DNA of 64,000 nucleotides from Piper betle (taxonomy: Eukaryota > Streptophyta > Magnoliopsida > Piperales > Piperaceae). Positions 45,706 to 57,508 of this stretch are shown here, piece after piece. Position 1 is the first letter of the stretch, and each line of letters begins with the position of its first letter. The stretch covers positions 124,001-188,000 of the forward strand of contig JAURVB010008882.1 of NCBI GenBank assembly GCA_033002965.1, given 5' to 3'. Below the pieces are notes generated by a model. That model ran no database searches. It was not told where the DNA came from and saw only the letters and a program-made list of their open reading frames with translations. Position numbers and translations under genes: made by a program.

Positions 45706-46770
45706 CATGGTTGCATAAATTGGAATCAGAATTAGAATCGGTTTTTGAAGGAGTTAGAATCGGAATCGGTTTTCGAGGGAGTCGGAATCGGAATCGGAAT
45801 CGGTCTAAGTCGAATAGGAATAGATTCAGTTGAATCGACCTGAATCATTCCAAATCGATTATATACAAAAATTTGACAACACAACACAAACAATTTGCAC
45901 AACATGACAATTTACACAGCGTATAATTTGCATAGCACAACAATTTGCACAACATACAATCCATCTTCCCTGTGACAATTTGCACAGCTCAAGCAATTTG
46001 AACGCGTGAACAAAATGAAAAAACATATTTGCAAAGCACATAGCATTTGAAAAAAATTTTCACAGCACAACACAATTTTTGCACAAAAAATTTGATCATA
46101 CAATTTGCACAGCACATAGCAATTTACACGCACAACACACAATTTTGCACAACACAACAATGAAAAAAATTTGATCATGAATCCCAAATCAGTAATGAAA
46201 AAATTTGTGAAGCATAGCCTATAATTTGCACAGCACATATCATACAATTTGCACAACACAACATAGATAACAATTTGCACATCACAACATTTAATTTCAA
46301 CAAAAAACTTTAACTTTACAAAAATCACCATTCAGATGGCCACCCGTCGGAGGTGAGGTTCATGTCCACAGCACTGTCGGCCGGCCACCGGTCGGAGGTG
46401 AGGTTGCGAGGGCGGAGGCGAGGTTGGAAGCCCGGTCGGAGCTGAGGTTGGAGACGAGGAAGCGCGGTAGCAGAGTGGGGGAAACGGGGTAATTTTAGGT
46501 TTTTAAAATCAAAATTCTAATTTTACCCATGCTTAAATAAATTAATAAATATCATACCTAGGGTATTTTAGTCATTTATCTAAAAAATTGATTCTTTCCG
46601 ATTTACCTTGATTCCGAATCAGATTTAAATCATTCAGAATTAGGGTGAATCGGCCGATTTAGACGCTGATTCGGAGCAGACCGATTTGACCCTAAAATCA
46701 GATCGGAACGCTGCCGATCCGATTTAAATCTGCCGATTCCACTTGGAATTAGCCGATTCGTGCATCCATG
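45706..46770. mobile_element. Non-autonomous hAT transposon with minisatellite interior
   Basis: The terminal inverted repeats are CATGGTTGCATAAATTGGA (45706) and, from the right end inverted, CATGGATGCACGAATCGGC (ending 46770). A perfect 8-bp duplication CTATAAAG flanks it (45698-45705 and 46771-46778). Subterminal parts are rich in 'aatcggaatcgg' and inverted 'ccgattccga' motifs, as hAT subterminal binding arrays often are. The centre holds a degenerate minisatellite (about 45870-46290) and a GC-rich patch with 'gtcggaggtgaggtt' repeats (46340-46470). No transposase. Confidence 0.9.
45870..46290. repeat. Degenerate minisatellite inside the hAT element
   Basis: Many imperfect units of about 15-25 bp built on 'acaatttgcacagcaca' occur in a row, with poly-A interruptions. 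Read on the minus strand they produce a 139-residue open frame at 45912-46331 full of CKLYD- and CANC-like pieces. Those are just the translated repeat and not a protein family. Confidence 0.8.
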
Positions 46771-46778
46771 CTATAAAG

Positions 46779-47688
46779 TGATTCTATCTAATTTCTCGTG
46801 AAACCATATAGTAAGGATTCGTAAAATATTTTGATAGATTTTAAAATAGTGACCTTTCTATTATAAGAAAGGTCAAAAGTACAAAACAAGTAAAAGTCAA
46901 GAGGGATTTGCTGTGGTAAATATTACAGCAATGTTTGGTAGCAACCTTCTCACTGGTACAAATCACTACAATTAATAGAGTTGAAGTGTTTATTTTATTT
47001 ATATCCTTTAGACTCCATAAATTTGGGTGATTTGAAATTATAAGAAAGCTGCTGCAGCATGTTTATGTTTATATCCGTCCCTAAAATACTAAACCTAAAT
47101 TAGCATTATTGGGTAGCCAATGTCATCTCTCTTTGTCTTTTTGTTCAATATAATATTTAATGACAATTTATTTATCAAGCTAATTAATTGAAAAAAATCC
47201 TCTAAACATAGAACTAATATAAAAGTTAGGATTTGGCGTGATAAAACTCATCAAATAAACCAACAAGAGAATTTTTAATTTTCTCTGCAATTAAAACAGT
47301 TTAAAAAGTTTAGGCGTCGGTGATTGGTTCATGGCTCACGAGTGTACTCATTATTGCATATTTTTGTCATGCCCTTGCTTGTGTCCTATATGATGCTCTA
47401 CTCCTAATATATTCGTAAACCATAAAAATCTATCTAGCCTAGATAAATCACTTGCTTATTGAAGTGATCACTTCCTTATAAAGCGATCATTTACTAGTGG
47501 AAAAAAGCCCATTTGTCATGGGTATTTTGTTGTTACTATTTCAATATATCGCCCAAATGCACACGTCAAACAAATAATAGAACTATAACTAATATCATTC
47601 CCACGAGGATTGATGTTTTCAGTATTGATGATAGTTAAGTTATTGAATTTACTAAGTTATCTACAAAAAGTATATGATATGATGAATT
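46779..47688. other. AT-rich spacer between hAT element and solo LTR
   Basis: No gene. About 46910-47070 weakly resembles the foldback element at 41771 ('tttgctgtggtaaatattac', 'gctgctgcagcatg'), suggesting another small inverted-repeat relic. The rest shows nothing recognisable. Confidence 0.3.
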
Positions 47689-47693
47689 TCTAT

Positions 47694-49331
47694 TGTTAAA
47701 CCCAACTTTGGCTTAGGGTTTTACCTGCTTGTAGTTTGCCCGGTTCGGACCAGTTTCAAGATGGTTTAAGCAAGTTCGAGCCAGAACAATTTTAAGAATA
47801 TGAGTATGAGGCCCAGATAACCATATGGAGGTTGAGTATGTCTGACATGTATATGATAGTTTCAGTTTTGATACATTAGAACAAGATTTATTAGTGTATA
47901 CACGAAGTATACAAATAAATTTTTTCTTATGGGTTAGCCACGGTTTAGAATCTAGGCCGTTGCAACATTTAGAATCTGTTTGGGATTTTCAGGGTATTCC
48001 ATTTGCATGCAACATAGGGATTTCAGATCACAGGATTGTGCCTGTGGGCCCAGCTTGATTGAATTCAGGGTTCAAGGCCCATTAGCCTTTTACCTCGATT
48101 CCTGCATATAGAGTCACTTTTAAGACTCGAGATAGTTTTGACTTTAGATGGTTTCGATTTGAGCTTTCTGTCCGTATGTATATTACATATACCCATAGGT
48201 GGGCCTCACTAGGCCACGAGTTGTCAAACGTCTAGATCGTGCTATGTGGCATGTATGAGGCATCCACTCAACCTTAACTTCACCCATCGATTTTTAGCTG
48301 TTTATCTCCCATTTTCGAGTCATTCACCCTTAGAGCCATGCCCACTTTGGTTTGCTGCCGGCGAGACCCCAGCCCTCCTCTGGCCACTAGATCAATACGG
48401 CTATGACCACCTTGCAACCGGCTATCCACCCATACTCATCATCGCTCCCGGTGCCATTGCAGTCACTGCCGGAGACAATGTTTTTCCAATCAATTTCCGT
48501 CGTCGCCGCCACCACCAGTTCGGGCCATATTTTGGCGCCGGCAAGTGTCCTCTGGCGAAACCGACCACCCTGATAGCTTCCCCTCGTTGAGATCTCCATT
48601 TTGAGACCTTCCACACAGCTTCATCTTACTGAGATCTCCATTTTGTGACAACCCATGACCACTACCACGATCGCTTTTTTCGGCCATTTTCCACCCAGCT
48701 AGTGGCCGGACTCCGCGGATCATTACCACCAACTCCTCTACCTTGACGCCCCTGTCAATCCTGACTAGCGGCGACCCCAGCCGCGCTGCAGTTGGCATTT
48801 TCTAGTGACAAGAAACGGCCGCCCCATCGGGCTCGTTTGCCCATGCTCGCATCCGCCACCTATGTTTGCGTCTACCTGGCTGTGCTCAGGTCCACTAGCC
48901 CGCCAATCTATGCCCGACTCTACCAATCTGAGCCCATGTCTGTGCCCATCAATCAAGTTCATGTCCACCCAGTCAACCCAACCTATTTTCTAATTAACCC
49001 AAACTGAGTTGGTTCAGCCCATTTGACTTGGTCTGGTTCAGCTCGGTTCGGTCCAGTTCAATTTATTTTCGAACTGTTTTCATCCGTTCTTCCATCGTTT
49101 TTAGTAATTCGAGAACCTATAAATTAGTTTAGATACATATTCACATGATTTATCATGTTTGGATGCTATGATTACTCTTCTTTATTTATTATTTTATTAA
49201 TTTATTAATTTATTATTATTATTCATTTCTTATTATTCGTGTATTTATTGATTATAATGCATGTTTATACAATTACTTATTATTATTAAAGGTATATTTA
49301 CTTATTAATATTAGTCTTATTTATGTTTATT

Positions 49332-49366
<35 letters not shown>

Positions 49367-50813
49367 TTGCTTGTTCGAGTGTATGTGATTATTTATTTGT
49401 ATTTAATTATGTATTCTTGTATTGTATAACTATGATATTATTATTATTCATGATTAATGAGTATTAATTAATTAATTATTTATTTATTTATAGAATTATT
49501 ATTTATTTAATTATTTAATTATTTAATTATTGATATGTTACTCGTGTTCACTGGTGTATTTATATAGTATAATTATATTACTATTTTATGAACAAAGTAT
49601 TATTTATATTTATGTATTTATTATTTATCTAATTATTTATGAGTGCATTTATTTCTTTATTTATTTATTATTTATTATTATTATTATGATTCGATTTGTA
49701 TGCCACATGTTTAGGTATAGGTTTGTTAGCATTGTTTTCTTTATTAGGATGTATTGACGATATAAGCACACACCACGAACGTGCATCATATAGGGACATT
49801 GATATTTTACTTAGCAGTGGGTTTCTGTTGTAGGGTACAAAGTCTGAGCTTGCCGTAAATGTGTCGATGTGCTTGGAGCTTGGACCAGAGGTCCGTAGGA
49901 CTCTTTTGCTTGATCATTGCTTGAATCCCTGTGTGTCGAGTTTAATCGTGTTTTAGACATTGGACAACCTTGATGACATTTTATTGGATCCCTCCACTGT
50001 TCGGCCTTTTAGCCGTGTTTTCTACACATGTTTAATAAAACTACGAGGATGAGATCCCTTTTGGTTTTTGAACTGAAGCTCTAGAAATATATGATACAAG
50101 CCTCTTCCCTAAACCTATTATATAATACGTGCATTTTTACGGATTTCATGAATAAGAGAGTGAGCGGTATGGAGATATGTATGGACCGCACTCGTACTCT
50201 TTCAAACCCTGAGGTAGTGCAAAGTATGAGGGTATTGCATAACGCAACACATTTCTAGAATTTGTGGCACTAACTTAACCGTTCCTTTTGCAACTTGAGC
50301 ACCATGGCTAGTGTAATATAAGGATGTGAGGGTGTAAGTGTTGTATGTATAAATATGATTATTAGCTGTGCATGCGTGCCGTCACTTGTTTAAGTATGTT
50401 TGTTTACCGCCTAGTGTGAGGCAATTATGAAGTTTCTATAAGTTTTTGTAGGTAATGGAATACCTGTTTGCTCAGTTTGTAGTAGTTATTTTTCAGACCA
50501 GTAACACTCGTTATTGATATTTTTCATATAATATATGTAGGTCTTGCAAATCCTGAGTTGACTTTGGTGGGTGACAGATAAATGCTATACACACTTGAAT
50601 TCAGCGCATTGGGTTATTTTCTTACGTTTACTTATATTCGATGTATTTTGATGTATATTTAACAATGTTTTCTATTCTCATGACACCAAGTAGGTTGTTT
50701 CGATCTATTTTATCGATCGAGTTTTACCGATTAACAACTGTAAACATGATTCGAATTGATCGTAATATTTTTGATATAGGTGAACTGAAATCAGGGTGTT
50801 ACATCTATTCTAA
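47694..50813 (+). mobile_element. Solo LTR, 3.1 kb, with perfect 5-bp duplication
   Basis: It starts TGTTAAACCC at 47694, ends AGGGTGTTACA at 50813 and is flanked by TCTAT on both sides (47689-47693 and 50814-50818). It is the full-length reference for the fragments at 1790-2519, 4062-4815 and 6794-8241. The 5' 0.55 kb is conserved. Next come a GC-rich part (48250-49010), an AT-rich part with an (AT)n tract at 49335-49362, and a conserved 3' kilobase. The open frames on both strands in the GC-rich part are proline/arginine-rich and overlap, so they are not genes. A lone LTR with target duplication is the expected product of recombination between the two LTRs of one element. Confidence 0.92.
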
Positions 50814-50818
50814 AATAA

Positions 50819-51509
50819 ACAGGTCAAGTGAGGGCTTGAAATTGGAATACGACGGTAACTTTGAAATGCAAAGACACAAAGACAAAAAAGAAAGCCAAAG
50901 TTAACACAAGTTCTTTTAATGAAAATGGATCTGAGATGGATAACTTCACTTGGTTAATAAATAGCACATCCTATTATGTTAATCAAGTTACAGATAATTG
51001 TAATTGATATCCGCTGAAACAAATTTAAATGTAGTGGGCTTCCACATCTCATTACAATCGACCATCCTATCATCATTTCATATTCCTGTACAAACAAAAT
51101 TAAGTTGGTGTATTACTATCAACTCCTTTATATAGATATCTATGATTTTAATACATTCATGCAATTAAAACCATAAACTACTTGATCCATAGATATCATC
51201 AAATCTAAACCAAATTTCTTAATCATGCAAAAGTTAGATACTCTTTTGAAGCATGAAGAACGGGTATGAAGTAATCAACTATCAATTAGTGCAATAAGAA
51301 CAAACAAGATATATTACTTACCAATCGAGATCCATCATACACCATAGATCACTAACATTTATCCCATAAAAGAATGATAATACATCATGAAGTTTATCAA
51401 AGAAAACAACATTGTAAGAAAAGAAGAGAAAAGTTATACAAATCCGTGACCATGATGCCCTGGCGTGAACTTCTCTTCAACAATGCTTCTTTGTGACTCG
51501 ACTTCCACA
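50819..51509. other. Low-copy spacer, nothing recognised
   Basis: AT-rich sequence without terminal repeats. The 87-codon frame at 50641-50904 starts inside the LTR and crosses its end, so it is not credible as a gene. Confidence 0.35.
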
Positions 51510-51910
51510 ACTTCTTATCTCCAACCTTTCCTTCTTCTTCAGATTGGTAGTATAGAGTTTGCGATGGTGAAAGGCGAAGTGATGAAAAGTGAGTTTTCTT
51601 CCTCAAATGTCTTCTTATGTGTATAGTATCTATGTATATTTGTATGTGGTTATTTGACTCCATCTTCCACACTGTAGATTGTGCATGCATCTTGGAGGAG
51701 CATGTCAAACCAGTGTGCATGGGCTTTATTTATTCTCCTTCAAAATATGATTCTTTATATAGAATTGGCTGCCGATTTACGATATTTACTATAACTTGCG
51801 ATAATTCAAAATTTTTAAATTTTAACTGAAAATGCTAAGTAAAACGACACTAGGGCATGAAAATCTTATACAAAAGCTATCAAAATGTTATGTTAATCTA
51901 CGAAGTATCA
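51510..51910 (+). repeat. Repeat shared with 8880-9728
   Basis: The second copy of the repeat described at 8880, shorter in the middle. It lies about 0.4 kb upstream of the decayed gag at 52298. It could therefore be the end of that element's LTR or leader, but no primer site was found, so this stays open. Confidence 0.5.
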
Positions 51911-52297
51911 CCTCTGCCATAGTTGTACGTCTGGGGCAATGACCTTCATCACAGTTGACCATGTCATGTATTTTATTACAATTACTTTGATAATTAAGAT
52001 GAAAAAATTAGAAGCATTAGGTTGATTTCAAAGTCTACAAGTACTCTAATTATTTATTTTTATATTTATTTATATAAATTTTGAGTGTGGAGGCTTAGTA
52101 AATTATTCTAAATAGAAATTATGGATATATAAGGTATATGAGCTATGGCTAACGTTGTATCTCTCTCTCTCATCCTTCTTCTCTTCCATGTCTTTCTTAG
52201 ATCATCCTCTCAAATCGTTCTTTCTTCTACTAAATGGTCCGTTTGTCACTTTTTCCTTGTTAATCTGGCTAAAGGGAGTAGAAGGAAGACCGCAACC

Positions 52298-53216
52298 ATG
52301 GCGAGGAAGGAACATTCAACGTCCCAAGCAGCTGGTTTTCTCCCTATTCCAGAGTCTACTACCGCTACGGCTAACAAGTTGGTCTGAGAGCCTACAGGTA
52401 CTGACCTAGGGTTGAATCAGTTACAAAGAGAGTTCCACTCCAAGGCGAAGGCTGATGCTGATCGTTTTGAATGTCTTGAGAGTATGTTTGGCAACATCCA
52501 AGAAAGGCTGGCTCAAATATGAAAATCTCATGAGCAATCTTTGAGTAGAGAAGTAAGACGATCAACATCCTCTCCTAATCATGAATATCTTGCTCCTAAA
52601 TTTATATTTGAATTGAATTCTGGTGTTCATCCATATATGACTCTTATGAATTATTTGCATTCGGAATTTCTTAGAACAAATTTCGTTAAGAGAACGAAAG
52701 AGTTAACTACATCTACTCGTGCTAAATTCATGAAACTTGTTTGATTTGATTTCCCAAAATTTTCAGGTCAGTTAGATTCGATATATTGAATTAGACTTGT
52801 AGAACAATTTTTTCACTGCCATGAAATAATTCCAGAGGATCAGGTGGTCATGGCGACTTTTAACCTAGAAGGATAGGCTCCAAATTGGTATAAGATCCTT
52901 TATGATGAAGAAGGGGATCTAGCATGGGAAAAAGTTTTGTGATAGATCATACAACAAGTTTGGACACTCGGAGCTGGATGATACCGAGGGAGAATTGGTA
53001 AAATTAGATTTGAGCTTCTATTCAACAAAATAAGAGGGGTGGCCAGGAAGCAACGTATCATCTTTTTTGTGAATTGTTTGAAGGATTACATAAAAACAAT
53101 GTCCATATCTATTGTCCACAAACTCTACATGCAGTGGTCTGTTTTGCAAAAACGTATGAACAACAATGGGAGGCTCAAACAAGATCTAAGGTTCCATGGT
53201 TGATAAAAGAAGGTTT
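52298..53216 (+). pseudogene. Decayed Ty3/Gypsy gag
   Basis: A capsid-type polyprotein relic of a plant Gypsy retrotransposon. It opens at ATG 52298 (MARKEHSTSQ) and is soon stopped at 52385. Recognisable later pieces are 'FDFPKFSG' near 52745-52767, 'EQFFHCHEIIPEDQV' from about 52800, 'MATFNLEG' and 'APNWYKIL' to about 52900. This is the order of the retrotransposon gag domain (FPKFSG ... AEQFF ... DQV ... LEG.A..WY). At least four in-frame stops interrupt it. A fragment around 53074-53270 continues towards the end of gag before an LTR fragment begins at 53217. Confidence 0.8.
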
Positions 53217-54855
53217 TGTAACACCCTCAATTTGGCCCAAAGGTATAGACTGTATCGAGATATTAATTTAGAAGCTACTCGTTAGGCTCTCATGTACAGA
53301 CTTTACTGGATGTAGATCTCAACCCTCTGTGGAGACTTAAGATGGACACCAACCTTGGCTTTCATAGAATGCGTGCAAAGTTTGTACTACAAACGTAGAT
53401 CTTAGACTTAAAGAAATCCTGTATAAATAACCCCTACTGTAATAGAGGCACAACCTCTGCTACGACCATGAGCGGTGACTTTAAAAAAATGATGATCACT
53501 CCCAACTGTAGAAGAAACAAACCCCCAGTATAGTTTTGAAAAAATGATGATCACTCTCAACCTTGAAGTTTTATTAAACACGTGTAGAAAACATGGCTAA
53601 ATGCCCTGCCAATGCCGTCCTATGTCTAAAACACAGTTAAACTCAACACTAAGGGAGTCAAGCAGAGATCAAACAAAGGATAGTCTTACAGACCTACATG
53701 AGTAGAGCTCCATATTCTAGTCGGTGAGCTCGCTCAGGATACCTAGCATAAATATGGAATAGAATAAGAATCGGGTCACATCAGCATGCAAAACGAGGCA
53801 AGGCCTTCACACAAGCACAACACTTAAACATCAGTTATTTATTTTAATTAGTTCCTAAGTGAAGTGTTAAACTTTATTAAGTATCTTAATTAAGGTTTTG
53901 GTTTCATGTTCACTTGGTGGGCTTTAATAAATTCTAAGGATTGAATGGACTTACTAGACGATTTTTTGGACGGGCCTTGAAAATGTCCAAATGGGCAGAA
54001 ATTTTGATGTGAGAGCCCTTACTCGAAGGATCATAGGTAAATTCCACCATGGCTAGCCCATGGGCCAATTGAGGGGAACAAGGCCTATTAAGCTTGGCCC
54101 TAACGTGCCAGAATAGTATACCGGGGCTGCACACCAATTTTGTAACTGTTTGTTCATAGGCTAGAGTACTACAAATGGGCTTGGGTCAGTGGTCTTAGTT
54201 AGTTAACACATGGAGTTTGAGTCCATTAATAGTTAGGCCCCATTTACATTGTAAATGGGCCTAAGTGGATTTTACAAGTTGGATCATTAGATGGGTTTCT
54301 TGAGTTATCTTGATCCTAACAAATTAGAAATTCACAAATAAAATTAGGAATCTACCCAAATGGCCCCAAAATTTCTCACGGTGCTACTTAGACTTAGGAT
54401 AAGGTTTGGACCAAATTTCACTAAAGTCCAACACCATTAACCTATTTTATGATAATTTACACATGGATTGAAAAAAACTATTGATTTTACCCTGCATCTT
54501 TACACTTTCTAGGTAAACACCCTTAAATCATATCTAGATGATTTTTACCCATTTCCAAAATTTATATATTTCAAGTAGACACTTAATGGAGAATGATATA
54601 TTTTTACCATATTTTATTAGGTTAAAATGGGTTACTTAACATATAACACAATCACAAATCATGCTCATAGTCATAAACAACACAGGAATTACAAAGTGTA
54701 TTTATGGGTGATATTCATGATTATTTAGTGGTTAGATTAGACTTCAAATTTTACCAAGAACTCCTAACATCACAATGAACAACATGGTATGCTGTACAAC
54801 AACAGATCCTAAAAGGTCAAAGAGTAAAAATTGGAGAAATGGGCACAAAGATAAA
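53217..54855 (-). repeat. LTR fragment inserted in the gag-pol relic
   Basis: It starts TGTAACACCCTC at 53217, the 3' terminus of this LTR superfamily read in reverse, and is collinear with 4815-6435. It stops near 54850, where pol sequence resumes. The sister copy continues about 350 bp further, so this one is truncated. No matching 5-bp duplication is present at the two ends, and the protease and most of the reverse transcriptase are missing from the host element. A deletion therefore accompanied or followed the insertion. Confidence 0.7.
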
Positions 54856-54860
54856 TACAG

Positions 54861-56140
54861 AAATTGGGCCATCTCATATCAGATGAAGGTGTGAGAATGG
54901 ATCCTGAGAATGTTAAAGCAGTCCTTTAATGGCCTAAGACCAAATTTTTGATACAATTGTGAGCATTCTTGGGGCTCACTGGTTACTAAAGAAAGTGAGA
55001 AATTTTGGGCTTGCACAACCATTGACAACCATGCTCAAGAAGAATTCCTACAAGTGGAGTCAAGAAGTTGATCAGGCTTTAGAAGAGAGGAAAACTTTCA
55101 GCTCAACACCAATATTACAAATGCCAGACTTTATTGCATCTTTTATCATTGAATGTGATGCTTCACAATAAGGAATTGGACTAGTGCTGTTACAGAGAGG
55201 TCACCTGATTTCATTCATTAGCAAGGCATTGGCTGGTAGCAATAGAGCATTGTGGCATATGATCATGAGGTACTTGCATTGGTTTTGGCAATAGAGAAAT
55301 GGAAACAATATCGTTAGGAGCTTACTTTGACGTTCACATAGATCATGAGAGTGTAAAGCATTTGAGGGAGCAGAATATTAAGACATCTTAGCAACAAAAG
55401 TTAATGGTTAAGCTTATGGCTTATGATTTTACTGTTATCTACAAACAAGGCAAAAGTAATCGAGCGGTGGATGCACTCTCGAGGTAGTTGGAAGAGGTTG
55501 AGCATAGTTCGGATAATAAATACCCCTCTAATTCACGTGCGACACTCTCCTTTCTTAATCCTCTCTCAGCTGTTGTTCCTACTTGGATTGAGACAGTCAA
55601 GGAGGAACATGCTTCTCAATAAAAAGTGCAACAACTCATTCGAGCCTTTTACTACATAAATTGTCTTCAGAATGGCTTCATAAGGAGGGTATAGTGTACT
55701 TCAAAAATAGGATTTCCTGTTATAGTGCAGGAATTACATAGTGCTTATCTTGAAGGAGGCGAAACGATCTTGTTTCATATCAAACACGTCTTTTATTGAA
55801 TGAAAATGATGAAATCTGTGAAGGAGAATAATAGGGCATGCGACATTTGCTAGAAGAATAAAATTGATGCATCTTCTGGTAGGACTATTATCTCCACTAC
55901 TAATTCCAGAAGCTGTGTGGCAGGACATTTCTATGGATTTTGTGGAAGGTATTCCAAAATCAGAGGGAATGAATGTACTCTTTGTGGTAGTGCAGTCGAC
56001 AAGCTGAGTAAGTTTGCTCGTTTCTTACCCCTTCTACATCCATATAAAGCGGAGTTGTTCTTTGAAAACATTTATAAGCTCCATGGTTTACCACATTCCA
56101 TTGTATGGATCACTTCAAGAATCAGAGAGAACACATAAGG
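54861..56140 (+). pseudogene. Decayed Ty3/Gypsy pol (RT end, RNase H, integrase)
   Basis: It begins with the end of reverse transcriptase ('KLGHLISDEGVRMDPENV' at 54861). Then come 'VRNFGLAQPLTTMLKKNS' and 'FIIECDAS' leading into RNase H (to about 55170), 'HIDHESVKHLREQNIKTS' (about 55335-55390), 'MVKLMAYDFTVIYKQGKS' and 'DALSR' (about 55405-55485). The integrase zinc-finger region with 'RACDIC' (about 55829) and the integrase core start, '[14 protein letters not shown]' and '[16 protein letters not shown]', follow (to about 56100). At least ten stops or frameshifts occur. The integrase is cut off near 56140, and no LTR of this element is recognisable on the right. Confidence 0.88.
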
Positions 56141-57503
56141 ATAAGATCTAGGGCGACACTTGAATCTAATTCTGATCTTGTCTTACTGTGGTCAAATCCT
56201 TGTGTTTCTTCATTAAGTTTAAAGAGTATTCATATAGTCATTCTTGACTTGTGAGACGAAAGGTGGTGCCCCCTTGTTGCTACACTGGCTTAGGGAGAAG
56301 AATCGATTGAATCCTCAAAGTGATTAAGCCATAGGACGTTATAGTGTAGAGGGTGGCTATATGGCTTTGAAAAAGAGGACATGCATGTGCCTGTTGTAGA
56401 TGCCAGCGGGCCTGACCGTTGATGATTATCAACGGTCAGGCCTACTGGCCTCTCCACGGGCGTCTGCAATAGGCGTCCCTAAATTTTTTTCTTTGAAAAA
56501 GCTTCCACCATAATGTGCATTGGATTATTCCTATTTCAAGTGGATTTTCTTCGTTATTGATTCATCTTTGGTTTTTTCATCTTTGAGGTTTGCAATTTCC
56601 ATACCTTCCACTTAATATTTCTAACAATTTAAAAAAATATATTGTAGTATGGTTTATTGTACTTTTTATAGTATTAATAAAATTGTGAAACTAATGAAGT
56701 TTGATTGTGAGACCTTGTGAGTTAATGCTCATTAGCGTGTCGTGGAAGGTAAACCTTAACATTTTATTTCTTTTTACGAGATTATAAATTCGTGATAACT
56801 AGTTTGTAAACTCATTTTAGTTTTGGATTTATTTATAAGAATATTTCCAAATTTTATAGAAATATTTGATGCTTGATTTTGCAAAATTATGAACACTAAC
56901 AAGTTTATTAGTTTGGAGAACTTTGATGAAGGAATTCTTAACTAATTGTGAAGTTATAAACTTTCAAGGATCTTTGGGATGATTTATGGGAGATTTATCA
57001 TCAAGTTCTAGACTTTATATGAGAGATGGAAGATTCGATTTTATCCTTTAACTAGTTTGAGTTCAAAATATGAAGAAACTGGTGGGTAATTGATGTCGAG
57101 AATGATAAATTAGAACACACAAAGAAATCTAGATTTCTTAGTTATTTTGTTATTAATATAATTTTGATTTAAGAGATAGTTGAGTCAAGAATCGGTGAGG
57201 GAATAGTGTAATCAAGTTTAAGTCGAAGCCGAGTAGCGGTTGAAGGGCTTGTTGAGTGACTTCCCATGACTAAAAAATGCATTCCTCCTATCCGTATATT
57301 AGGACAATCAAGTTGTAATTCCAAAGTTATAATTGAGATCCTTTGATAAGTTTACAAATATTCATGATCGAGTTCAAAAGTTGCATTTTAACACCATTTG
57401 AATTAACCTTATCCTTGCCTTATACGTAGATTACGTTTTTGGATTTTCTGGTGCACTCATAGTGGATGGGAGTTTGATGCTAATCAAGAGGCCCAATTGG
57501 TAC
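56141..57503. other. Low-copy spacer with one strong hairpin
   Basis: No gene is visible. Apart from the hairpin at 56389-56476 the sequence is AT-rich, with no terminal repeats. It runs up to the target duplication of the solo LTR at 57509. Confidence 0.4.
56389..56476. mobile_element. Short foldback element (hairpin)
   Basis: GGCCTGACCGTTGAT (56409-56423) is perfectly inverted as ATCAACGGTCAGGCC (56428-56442) with only a 4-base loop. Outer parts are imperfectly inverted as well: 'gcctgttgtagatgcc' at about 56389-56404 against 'ggcgtctgcaataggc' at about 56459-56474. It is a GC-rich island in AT-rich DNA. The size fits a small foldback MITE; it could also give a structured transcript. No target duplication was identified. 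Confidence 0.6.
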
Positions 57504-57508
57504 CTACC

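Noticed and set aside
45912..46331. 139-codon cysteine-rich minus-strand frame
   Set aside because: It is the translation of a degenerate minisatellite inside a hAT element, not a cysteine-rich peptide gene.
48246..49007. Several overlapping open frames on both strands
   Set aside because: They fall in the GC-rich middle of a solo LTR bounded by a perfect target duplication; no protein motif.
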